Below, one piece after another: positions 1-7,011 of a DNA stretch of 13,964 nucleotides. The translations under genes and the position numbers were made by a program. Below the pieces are notes generated by a model. The model was not told where the DNA came from and did no database searches. It saw only the letters and a program-made list of their open reading frames with translations. The stretch comes from a bacterium (GTDB lineage Bacteria > Latescibacterota > UBA2968 > UBA8231). Within the stretch, counting starts at the first letter, position 1. Every line of letters begins with the position of its first letter. The stretch is from contig JAQCJA010000067.1 of NCBI GenBank assembly GCA_027593305.1, positions 1 to 13,964 of the forward strand. Direction: 5' to 3'.

Positions 1-2
1 TC

Positions 3-776
3 ATCATCGGCGGAATTCGCCGCATCGGCCAGGTCACGTCACGTGTTGTGCCCGCCATGTGCGGACTCTACGTGGCAGCATCACTGATCATCATCTTCTA
101 CCATATCAGTGAAGTTCCCGCCATGATCGGTCGCATCGTCAGTATGGCCTTCACCGGATCGGCTGCGTACGGTGGTTTTACGGGTGTCCTCATCATGGGC
201 ATTCGCCGGGCGGCCTTCTCCAACGAGGCGGGCCTGGGCTCCGCCGCCTTTGCTCATGCTGCTGCCAAGACCGACGAACCTGCCCGTGAGGGTATCGTTG
301 CCATGATCGGCCCCTTCATCGACACCATCGTCATCTGTACGATGACCGGCCTCGTGTGTATGATCACTGGTGCCTATCTGCGGCCTGAGTTTCAGTCCGG
401 CGATTTCATTGTCGGCACACGTATGATGGCGGCCGCCTTCGATTCCGTCATCCCCGGCGCCAGTTATGTGCTTGCCATTGCCGTCTTCATGTTTGCCTTC
501 TCGACGATGATCTCCTGGTCCTACTACGGCGAACGCGCCTGGGAGTATCTGTTCGGCTCCCGCTCCATCCTTGTCTACCGTCTGTTCTTTGTGTTCTTCG
601 TGTTCATGGGATCCGTCACAGCGTTGACCAACGTGCTTGATTTCTCCGACATGATGATCCTTGGCATGGCCTTCCCGAACATCATCGCCGGCGTCCTTCT
701 CAGTCCGCAGATCCGGGCAGTCCTGTTCAACTACTGGGAACGTCTGCAGAGTGGCGATATGGAGGTCTTCAAGTAG
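3..776 (+). CDS. Sodium:alanine/glycine symporter (AGCS family), C-terminal part
   Basis: Inner-membrane Na+-coupled amino-acid importer of the alanine/glycine:cation symporter family. The reading frame is open from the first bases, so the N-terminal half lies outside the window; 257 residues are visible against roughly 450-550 for the family. Visible residues 1-15 (IIGGIRRIGQVTSRV) continue directly into the GTG at 48, which is therefore internal rather than a start. Family hallmarks seen are the MGIRRAAFSNEAGLGSA block (about residues 65-81), a following DTIVICTMTGL helix and the WSYYGERAWEYLFG segment near residues 171-185. At least five hydrophobic segments remain, and the protein ends normally at TAG with a short polar tail. 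It converges on the LysM gene, leaving only 25 nt between the two stop codons. The substrate (alanine, glycine or another small amino acid) cannot be settled from this fragment. Confidence 0.93.
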   Translation: MIGGIRRIGQVTSRVVPAMCGLYVAASLIIIFYHISEVPAMIGRIVSMAFTGSAAYGGFTGVLIMGIRRAAFSNEAGLGSAAFAHAAAKTDEPAREGIVAMIGPFIDTIVICTMTGLVCMITGAYLRPEFQSGDFIVGTRMMAAAFDSVIPGASYVLAIAVFMFAFSTMISWSYYGERAWEYLFGSRSILVYRLFFVFFVFMGSVTALTNVLDFSDMMILGMAFPNIIAGVLLSPQIRAVLFNYWERLQSGDMEVFK

Positions 777-801
777 CTGGGTGACGGCGTCGACGCCCGG
801 C

Positions 802-2151
802 TTACATGTCGTTGATGTTCTCCGTGCGTGCCCCGAGCAGTTCTGGCATTCGATCCGGCCGGGCTTCGACAACGCCCGCCGTCGCCTGCCGCATTGCGGC
901 GAGGCCGATATCATACCGACTGGCAGGATGCCACAGCAGCCAGCCGTCGGCACCTGCATCGATGGCGCCCTGGATCTGCTCAGTCACGTACGCCTGATCG
1001 AAATCGGGAATACGATAGGGGAAGGACTGCACCCATGGGCGTACCGCAACCCCGTGCTCCCGCGCCAGGGGCATCAGGCGCCGCACGCCCTCAAAGACGA
1101 GGAAGTACGGGTAGTCCACGGGATTCGTCATGCCCAGGAAGTTCCCGTAGAAGTGTGACGGGTAGAGCATGGGACAGGCGACATCGAGCAACGGCATCAG
1201 GTCGGGCAGATGCTGGCCAATGCGGTCGAGATCGGCACTGTGTCCCCACGCGGCCACACCAAAAACATCGACGGCAAGCAGCACGCCGGAACCGGCCAGC
1301 TGATCGCGAACACGGCGCACAAAGGCGGTGATGACATCGTGCCGGGCCAATGTATCCGCATAGCCGAAGATGGCGCTGTCCGCCCGCGTTTCGGTGGGAA
1401 AACGGACATAATCGAGTTGCACTTCGTCGATTCCGAAGGCGACCATCTCGTCGACGACATCCAGCAGATATCCCTGAACCTCGAGGTTGGACGGGTCCAG
1501 CCATCCCCCCTCCCAGGGCAGTCCATCGGCAAAATGCGGTGCCAGGTCCGGCCGCGCCGCTGCCAGCCGTTCATCGTAGAAGCAGCTGAGACGTCCAACG
1601 ACGTGTAACCCTCGTCTGTGCAGTTGTTGCACCAGAGCTGCGGGACGCCGGATGGGTGCGAGACTGTCGATCTGCGTCTGTTGGGCCAGCGGCGCCGAGG
1701 AGATGTAGCTGAGATCCCCCACCCGATCCTTGATATCAAAGACCATGGTATTGCCACCGGCCCCGACAAGGGAATCGGCCAGCGCCATCATGCGCAGAGA
1801 ACCGGCTACCGTCGCCGTGGCATAGATGCCGCGGGCAGGACGTGGATCAACGATGTGCCGCAGTTCTGCAGGGGCGTGCGCGCGGCGCAAGGGAACCTGC
1901 AGCAGTTGACCAGGCTGCAGGCGATCGGACTGCAGGGCGTTGAGTTGGCGCATGTCCGCCACCAACTCGGAACTCGTATAGCGGTCGCTGCTGTTGAGAA
2001 GATTGGCGGCGATGCTGAGCAAGGATTGCCCCTGACGAACGACGACAGTCGTGTCTCCGGCCACGGACATGGCCTCTGTGGCCAGAGACTGCGCCTGAGC
2101 GGCGCTTGCGACCAGAGTCAGGGCAAAAGCGAACAAGATTGACGAGTTCAA
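802..2151 (-). CDS. Secreted LysM and DUF4015 (putative glycosidase) protein
   Basis: A 449-residue exported protein probably acting on, or bound to, cell-wall glycan. Residues 1-21 look like a signal peptide ending AAQA-QS, although the n-region lacks basic residues. Residues about 35-88 fit a LysM glycan-binding module (VVRQGQSLLSIAANLL, then NALQSDRLQPGQLLQVP). Residues about 107-415 match the DUF4015/PF13200 putative glycoside hydrolase barrel: ARGIYATATVAGS, then MVFDIKDRVGDLSY, then IDEVQLDYVRFPTE (241-254), DVACPMLYPSHFY and a closing DGWLLWHPASRY. The acidic residues in DEVQLDY are in the position expected for a barrel active site, but activity is unproven for this family. The start is TTG at 2151 with no Shine-Dalgarno sequence of its own; the frame is closed upstream by a TAA, and no ATG or GTG is available before the signal peptide. 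It lies 82 nt downstream of the DUF4159 gene on the same strand, suggesting one operon. Confidence 0.88.
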   Translation of the reverse strand: MNSSILFAFALTLVASAAQAQSLATEAMSVAGDTTVVVRQGQSLLSIAANLLNSSDRYTSSELVADMRQLNALQSDRLQPGQLLQVPLRRAHAPAELRHIVDPRPARGIYATATVAGSLRMMALADSLVGAGGNTMVFDIKDRVGDLSYISSAPLAQQTQIDSLAPIRRPAALVQQLHRRGLHVVGRLSCFYDERLAAARPDLAPHFADGLPWEGGWLDPSNLEVQGYLLDVVDEMVAFGIDEVQLDYVRFPTETRADSAIFGYADTLARHDVITAFVRRVRDQLAGSGVLLAVDVFGVAAWGHSADLDRIGQHLPDLMPLLDVACPMLYPSHFYGNFLGMTNPVDYPYFLVFEGVRRLMPLAREHGVAVRPWVQSFPYRIPDFDQAYVTEQIQGAIDAGADGWLLWHPASRYDIGLAAMRQATAGVVEARPDRMPELLGARTENINDM

Positions 2152-2189
2152 TTGACAACCGACTGGAAATACAAGGGGTTAGCTAACAT
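2148..2189 (-). CDS. Candidate 13-codon leader ORF overlapping the LysM gene start
   Basis: On the minus strand an ATG at 2189-2187 opens a 13-codon ORF, MLANPLYFQSVVN, ending in TGA at 2150-2148. It is preceded by an AAGGGG ribosome-binding-like sequence (complement of 2198-2203) with 8 nt between it and the ATG, the best such site in this gene pair. Its TGA overlaps the TTG start of the LysM gene as TTGA. Two readings are possible. It may be a translated leader that delivers ribosomes to the TTG by termination-reinitiation. Alternatively, a single-base deletion (real or a sequencing error) may have split a longer N-terminus, because inserting one base near 2150 would fuse this peptide to the signal peptide. 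The ORF is too short for codon evidence and is not a recognised peptide. Confidence 0.35.
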   Translation of the reverse strand: MLANPLYFQSVVN

Positions 2190-2203
2190 ATGGCAATCCC
2201 CTT
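2173..2203. repeat. Inverted repeats in the DUF4159-LysM intergenic gap
   Basis: AAGGGG at 2173-2178 and CCCCTT at 2198-2203 form a 6-bp inverted repeat around a 19-nt loop. Inside it is the perfect 10-bp palindrome GTTAGCTAAC (2178-2187), followed by CATATG. In minus-strand RNA the AAGGGG arm is also the putative ribosome binding site of the 13-codon ORF, so pairing of the two arms would hide it. The arrangement could work as a translational control hairpin or an intercistronic processing site. There is no adjacent U-run, so it does not look like an intrinsic terminator. Confidence 0.4.
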
Positions 2204-2233
2204 CGAGACGCAATTCCCCCTTGGCCGGAGGCC

Positions 2234-4045
2234 TCAGGGTGGCAGGGGAAAAGCCTCGCTCTCCTCGAGAAACGCTTCTTCCAGGTCGAGGTCCGAGAAT
2301 GTTGCCTTCCACCTCGCTGCCGCCACCTGGGATTGCTGCACCTCGAGACGCAGACTCCGGATCATGGCCAGGCGACTGACAGCGAAAGTCACGGTGGTTA
2401 CCAACCCGCCCTGGAGGTTGACGGTGATCCCCTCGACCTGCCCATCGTAGTCGAGTTCCAGCCAGTGTTCGCCGGTGGCAAGGTTCTGCAGCAGCAGACC
2501 GTGACGGCCCGCCCGCAATACGTCGATGCGGTGCCGGCCATCGAGGCAAACCGTCACCCCCCCAGCTCCAAGAGCCGTGCCCAGAGGGGCGCAGATGATG
2601 GCCAGGGACGCATCCAGGGCGTCGTAGAGGCCGGGGTCGACCTGCTCACCCGCATCGGCAAAGGTGGCGTCAACGGGCGGCACTGCGGACACCGCTTTGG
2701 GTCTCTTGTTGGTCCATGCTGGCAGTGCCCGACGATGTGCCACCGTACCGATCCGTGTCAGCGCGTGGATGAGCAGATTGATGCCCGTGTGCAGAGCCGG
2801 AGAGCTGTCGATGGCAACGTCGTCGTCGTCGGACAGGGAACCGAACCAGCGTGTGTGCAGATCGAGATCGCTGACGATGGCCACGAGGGTATCACCAAGG
2901 CTCACACCCCAGAGCCCGAGAGGATCGCCGGTATCAACTTCGTTCGATTGATTCGGATCCTGATTCAACGGGCCGGCGGCGATGGAGGCAGCCGTCGCCG
3001 TCGCCACATCGGCGTAATGGCGCGACGGGTAGCTCCAGGACATGGGCATCTGCTTCAGGTACTCCCACTGTCGCTTGTTCTCACCGGGAAAGCCGTCGGA
3101 GAAGGTGTAGAAAGAGTGATAGATGGGGTGATTGACGGGAATCGGCCGGATGCCGGCGTCGTTGCCCAGGATCTCGCGGAGCATGTCCACTGCGGCGCCG
3201 AGAAACCTGGAGCGCCCTTCGATGAAGAGCAGCCCCCCCTGGCGCATGTAGGCCTCGAGAAAAGCCCGCTCCGGTGGCGTGAGTTGCAGCAGGGGCCAGT
3301 CGCCGATCAACTGTTGTCCACCCCCTTCAATGAGGAAATGAACGGGGTCCTCCATCAGCGACGGATCGGTGAGCGACTGGGCGACCTCCTGCCGTACCTG
3401 GACCAGCAGGTCCGTGTGGTCCCGCATGAACCGCGCCAAAGCCTCGAGTCCGGATCCCCCGACCGGTGGCTGACCATCCAGGGTGATCAACGGGCCACCA
3501 CCGGCGCCCCGCAGACGCAGACGAGTGAGGTTGACGAATCCGGTGATGTTGCGCCGGTTGTTCGGGTCGATCAGGACGACAGCTCGCTGGTGCCCCTGGG
3601 CCAGATCGGCAACACGCAGCAACTCGAGAGATTCCCGGCGCTCCACATCCCGTGATTCCATGATCTGCGCCAGCGCCCGCTGCACTGTTCCAGACTGCTG
3701 TGCAAGGAACGTGTCGGCACGCGTGGCAACATCGAAAGGTTGGAGGGAAACGACCGGCTCCGGTACTGCTTCAGGCGGTGGTGGCGCCTGCAATTGCGCC
3801 GTCACATCCTCCATGGGCCGCGCCTGCGACTCTGCCGGGCGATATTCCATCTCCCTTCGCGGCGTCGTCACGGGGTGCTCTGCCAGCAGGCGCTTGGGCT
3901 CGAAGCGGGTGACCTGCCGCAAGCGTGCCTCGAAGGCCTCGGCGTCCAGGTCGGGCCTACGCCAGTCGGTGACGAGCATGATCGACAACAGATGCACCAG
4001 CAGTGACAGCAGGACGAAGCACAGCATGGCCCGGTGACGCCGCAT
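2234..4045 (-). CDS. Membrane-anchored DUF4159-like protein with TonB-like N-terminus
   Basis: With the ATG at 4045 the product has 603 residues; the frame also allows a TTG at 4084 (616 residues, numbering used here). Residues 14-38 give a basic cap then one transmembrane helix (RRHRAMLCFVLLSLLVHLLS), followed by a Pro/Glu-rich stretch including PPPPEAVPEPV (101-111), an arrangement like TonB-type anchors. The central region fits the DUF4159 pattern: AYMRQGGLLFIEGRSRFLG (278-296), IPVNHPIYHSFYTFSDGFPG (315-334), LWGVSLGDTLVAIVSDLDL (391-409) and the closing NLLIHALTR (436-444). Residues about 510-570 (VCLDGRHRIDVL, then NLATGEHWLELDYDG, then VNLQGGLVTTVTF) resemble a PEGA-type beta-sandwich. 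I prefer the ATG because it places a normal basic n-region directly before the helix; neither start has a strong Shine-Dalgarno sequence. It heads a likely operon with the LysM gene, so the DUF4159 domain should face the periplasm. The biochemical function is unknown. Confidence 0.82.
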   Translation of the reverse strand: MRRHRAMLCFVLLSLLVHLLSIMLVTDWRRPDLDAEAFEARLRQVTRFEPKRLLAEHPVTTPRREMEYRPAESQARPMEDVTAQLQAPPPPEAVPEPVVSLQPFDVATRADTFLAQQSGTVQRALAQIMESRDVERRESLELLRVADLAQGHQRAVVLIDPNNRRNITGFVNLTRLRLRGAGGGPLITLDGQPPVGGSGLEALARFMRDHTDLLVQVRQEVAQSLTDPSLMEDPVHFLIEGGGQQLIGDWPLLQLTPPERAFLEAYMRQGGLLFIEGRSRFLGAAVDMLREILGNDAGIRPIPVNHPIYHSFYTFSDGFPGENKRQWEYLKQMPMSWSYPSRHYADVATATAASIAAGPLNQDPNQSNEVDTGDPLGLWGVSLGDTLVAIVSDLDLHTRWFGSLSDDDDVAIDSSPALHTGINLLIHALTRIGTVAHRRALPAWTNKRPKAVSAVPPVDATFADAGEQVDPGLYDALDASLAIICAPLGTALGAGGVTVCLDGRHRIDVLRAGRHGLLLQNLATGEHWLELDYDGQVEGITVNLQGGLVTTVTFAVSRLAMIRSLRLEVQQSQVAAARWKATFSDLDLEEAFLEESEAFPLPP

Positions 4046-4112
4046 GAAGGATCTGTCAGGTGTTGGTGTCAAAAGATGGGACAATCCATCGCATGGGTTG
4101 ATCGGCCTAGAT

Positions 4113-4145
4113 GCGATGCGTGCACATCGCCGGTAGGATAACCGG
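4113..4145. promoter_or_regulatory. Two adjacent hyphenated dyads in the divergent intergenic region
   Basis: GCGATG-N6-CATCGC occupies 4113-4130 and CCGGT-N6-ACCGG occupies 4130-4145; both dyads are perfect and they share one base. They lie between the divergent DUF4159 gene and aceE, upstream of the candidate aceE promoter. Such geometry suits binding sites for dimeric regulators, or a cruciform. They do not resemble the E. coli PdhR box (AATTGGT-N3-ACCAATT). Regulatory function is inference from position and symmetry only. Confidence 0.35.
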
Positions 4146-4171
4146 ATCCGACGCTGGAACAGAAACGTCTT

Positions 4172-4200
4172 TTGCCCGGTCCTGCTGCGCTCGCTATTTT
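4172..4200 (+). promoter_or_regulatory. Candidate sigma70-type promoter for aceE-aceF-lpd
   Basis: TTGCCC (4172-4177) and TATTTT (4195-4200) are separated by 17 nt and each matches four of six consensus bases. The -10 sits in the most AT-rich patch of an otherwise GC-rich gap. Transcription would start near 4207, giving a leader of about 97 nt before the aceE ATG. That leader is pyrimidine-rich and shows no clear Shine-Dalgarno sequence. This is a by-eye match, and sigma-factor preference in this organism is unknown. Confidence 0.35.
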
Positions 4201-4303
4201 ATCCGACCTAAAGTTCTGCCATCGGCTTTCCCCTTCCGCTGCGGGCCGGCTTCCGTTACCCTCCCTCGCCCCCGGAATACCAACACTTCGACTAAGACAT
4301 CTC

Positions 4304-6997
4304 ATGAGCGACACCATCAATGTGAACCAGACCGGGATCTCGCCCAACGGCGAAGTCGAACTCGAACTTCGCGAGTGGCTCGACTCCCTCGACTTTGTGC
4401 TGGCCAGCCGCAGCCCGGAGCAAGTGCGTGATCTGTTGCATCAATTGCACGTGCGCGCCGAAAAGGCAGGCATCTCGCTGCCGATCACGGCCAGAACACC
4501 CTATGTCAATACAATTCCTCGGAGCCAACAGCCACCTTACCCGGGCAGCCGCGAGATCGAGCGTCGCATCAAGAGCCTGATCCGCTGGAATGCGATGGCC
4601 ATGGTTGTGCGCGCCAACAGCGACCCCGCCGCCCCCGGTGGTCACATCTCCACCTTCGCCTCGTCGGCAACATTATACGAGGTCGGCTTCAACCATTTCT
4701 TCCGGGCCCCCAAGGACGAATTCAGTGGCGACCTGATTTTCATTCAGGGTCACGCCACACCTGGCATCTATGCTCGCGCCTTTCTCGAGGGCAGACTGTC
4801 CGAACAGCATCTGGTGAACTTCCGCCGTGAGACCCGCGAGGGCGGCGGCTTGTCGTCCTACCCCCATCCATGGTTGATGCCCCATTTCTGGCAGTTCCCT
4901 ACTGTGTCCATGGGCCTCGGCCCAATCGTATCGATCTACCAGGCCCGTTTCAACCGCTACCTTGAGGATCGTGGCCTCAAACCCGTCGATGACGCCAAGG
5001 TCTGGGGCTTCTTCGGCGACGGCGAGATGGACGAGCCCGAATCACTGGGAGCTCTGACGCTGGCATCCCGTGAACAGCTGGACAATCTGGTCTGGGTCGT
5101 CAACTGCAATCTGCAGCGCCTGGACGGTCCCGTACGTGGCAATGGCAAGATCATTCAGGAACTGGAAGGCGCCTTCCGCGGGGCTGGATGGAATGTCATC
5201 AAGGTGATCTGGGGTGACGACTGGGATGCGTTGCTGCAGCGGGATGAAGAGGGCCTGCTGGCCCGCCGCATGGGCGAGATCGTCGATGGTGAAATGCAGA
5301 AGTACAGCGTCTCCGATGGCGCCTACATCCGGGAGCATTTCTTCGGCACCGACGAACGCCTGTTGAAGATGGTGGCGCATCTGTCGGATGAGCAGCTGGC
5401 CAAGATGCGTCGTGGTGGTCACGACCCGGACAAGGTCCATGCTGCCTATGCTGCAGCCAGCAAGCATACCGGTGGCCCTACGGTTGTGCTGGCCCACACA
5501 GTGAAGGGCTATGGTCTCGGAGAGGCTGGTGAGGGCATGAACATCAGCCACAACCAGAAGAAGATGAACGAAGCCGAGTTGCGTGAGTTCCGCACACGCT
5601 TCGGCATCCCCATCGACGACGAAGACGTGGCCAACGCACCATTCTACAAGCCCGCTGAGGACAGTGAGGAAATCCGCTACCTCAAGGACCGCCGCGCGGC
5701 TCTTGGCGGCTCTCTGCCCCAGCGCAGCGTCCGGGCTCAACCACTGAAGATGCCCGCTGCTGATCTGTTCAGCGAGCTTCGCGAGGGTACCGGCGAGCGT
5801 GACATGGCAACGACCATGGCCTTCGGTCGCGTCCTTACCAAACTGATGCGCGACAAGGAAATCGGCCACCTCATCGTCCCCATCATACCGGACGAAGCCC
5901 GCACCTTCGGCCTCGATTCCCTGTTCCGGCCCTTCGGCATATACGCGCATGCCGGGCAGAAATACGAGCCCGTCGATCGGGCGACGCTGTCGTACTACAA
6001 GGAGGCTACCGACGGGCAAATCCTCGAGGAGGGCATCAATGAAGCGGGCTCCATGTCGTCCTTCATCTCCGCCGGGACGGCCTACGCAACTCACGGCATC
6101 AACACGATCCCCTTCTTCGTCTACTACTCGATGTTCGGTCTGCAGCGGATAGGTGATCTCATCTGGCTTGCCGGTGACATGCGCTGCAAGGGGTTTCTTG
6201 TGGGTGGCACGGCGGGGCGCACGACGCTGGCTGGCGAGGGCTTGCAGCACACCGACGGCAACAGCCACCTGCTCGCCTACCCGGTACCCAATCTGATCGC
6301 CTACGATCCCGCCTTCGGTTATGAGATTGAGATCATCATCAAGGAAGGCATCCGTCGCATGTACGTGGAGCAGGAGGACGTGTTCTACTACATGACGGTG
6401 GAGAACGAAAACTACCCGATGCCGGCCATGCCGGAGAGCGCCAGCGAAGAAGGTGTGCTCAAGGGTATGTATCCCTTCCGCAAGGCGAGCAAGAATCGCA
6501 AACTGAAGGCGCAGATCTTCGGTTCCGGAGCCATCATGAACATGGCCCTGCAGGCGCAGGTGTTACTGGCGGACAAGTACAATGTTGCCGCCGACGTCTG
6601 GAGCATCCCCTCCTTCAAGGAACTGCACAATGATGGTCTCGCCGTGGACCGCTGGAACCGGCTGCATCCCTCGCAGCAGAAACGGGTCCCGTGGGTGACG
6701 CAGTGCATCGGTGATGCCAGGGGGGCCTTCGTTGTCGCTTCCGACTATGTGAAGGCCCTGCCTGAGTCGATCGCCCGCTGGTTCCCGAAGCCGCCGGTGA
6801 CACTGGGCACCGACGGCTTTGGCCGTTCCGAGGGTCGAGCCGCCCTGCGGAATCATTTCGAGGTCGATGCGCGCTGGATCACGATCGCCACCTTGAGCGC
6901 CCTTGCCGACGAGGGGCAGATCACCACCGATGTTGTCGAAGCGGCCATCAAGGACTTTGGCATCGACCCCGAAAAACCTAACCCCGTCACCATCTGA
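4304..6997 (+). CDS. aceE: Pyruvate dehydrogenase E1 component, homodimeric type
   Basis: Thiamine-diphosphate enzyme that decarboxylates pyruvate and reductively acetylates the lipoyl groups of AceF, the first step of the cytosolic pyruvate dehydrogenase complex. The 897-residue product is close to E. coli AceE (887) and is collinear throughout: YVNTIPRSQQPPYPG (67-81), ERRIKSLIRWNAM (86-98), HISTFASSATLYEVGFNHFF (114-133), the Mg-ThDP motif GDGEMDEPES (238-247) to NCN (267-269), and LQRLDGPVRGNGKIIQELEG after it. The active-site loop His lies in NISHNQKKMN (413-422), the EGINE segment (576-580) carries the Glu expected to activate the cofactor, and GTDGFGRS (835-842) is conserved near the C-terminus. 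The ATG at 4304 is chosen because it aligns with the E. coli N-terminus; an in-frame TTG at 4172 would add 44 unrelated residues. No clear ribosome binding site precedes it. It leads the operon with aceF and lpd. Confidence 0.98.
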   Translation: MSDTINVNQTGISPNGEVELELREWLDSLDFVLASRSPEQVRDLLHQLHVRAEKAGISLPITARTPYVNTIPRSQQPPYPGSREIERRIKSLIRWNAMAMVVRANSDPAAPGGHISTFASSATLYEVGFNHFFRAPKDEFSGDLIFIQGHATPGIYARAFLEGRLSEQHLVNFRRETREGGGLSSYPHPWLMPHFWQFPTVSMGLGPIVSIYQARFNRYLEDRGLKPVDDAKVWGFFGDGEMDEPESLGALTLASREQLDNLVWVVNCNLQRLDGPVRGNGKIIQELEGAFRGAGWNVIKVIWGDDWDALLQRDEEGLLARRMGEIVDGEMQKYSVSDGAYIREHFFGTDERLLKMVAHLSDEQLAKMRRGGHDPDKVHAAYAAASKHTGGPTVVLAHTVKGYGLGEAGEGMNISHNQKKMNEAELREFRTRFGIPIDDEDVANAPFYKPAEDSEEIRYLKDRRAALGGSLPQRSVRAQPLKMPAADLFSELREGTGERDMATTMAFGRVLTKLMRDKEIGHLIVPIIPDEARTFGLDSLFRPFGIYAHAGQKYEPVDRATLSYYKEATDGQILEEGINEAGSMSSFISAGTAYATHGINTIPFFVYYSMFGLQRIGDLIWLAGDMRCKGFLVGGTAGRTTLAGEGLQHTDGNSHLLAYPVPNLIAYDPAFGYEIEIIIKEGIRRMYVEQEDVFYYMTVENENYPMPAMPESASEEGVLKGMYPFRKASKNRKLKAQIFGSGAIMNMALQAQVLLADKYNVAADVWSIPSFKELHNDGLAVDRWNRLHPSQQKRVPWVTQCIGDARGAFVVASDYVKALPESIARWFPKPPVTLGTDGFGRSEGRAALRNHFEVDARWITIATLSALADEGQITTDVVEAAIKDFGIDPEKPNPVTI

Positions 6998-7011
6998 GCA
7001 GGATATCCTAC

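Noticed and set aside
777..801. GGCGTCGACGCC palindrome (786-797) as a bidirectional terminator between convergent genes
   Set aside because: A perfect 12-bp palindrome leaves only a 4-bp stem once a loop is allowed, and no T-run follows on either strand.
81..959. 292-codon minus-strand ORF opposite the symporter gene
   Set aside because: It is antisense to a clearly conserved AGCS coding frame, crosses the convergent stop region and is rich in His/Asp/Gly without domains: a typical shadow in GC-rich DNA.
2333..3655. 440-codon plus-strand ORF opposite the DUF4159 gene
   Set aside because: The minus-strand frame carries the transmembrane helix and the DUF4159-like motifs; the plus frame has low-complexity composition and no recognisable domain.
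4172..4303. TTG-initiated 44-residue N-terminal extension of AceE
   Set aside because: The extra residues do not resemble AceE, overlap the candidate promoter, and the ATG at 4304 aligns with the known N-terminus.
5042..6268. 408-codon minus-strand ORF inside aceE
   Set aside because: Complement shadow of an unambiguous AceE frame.
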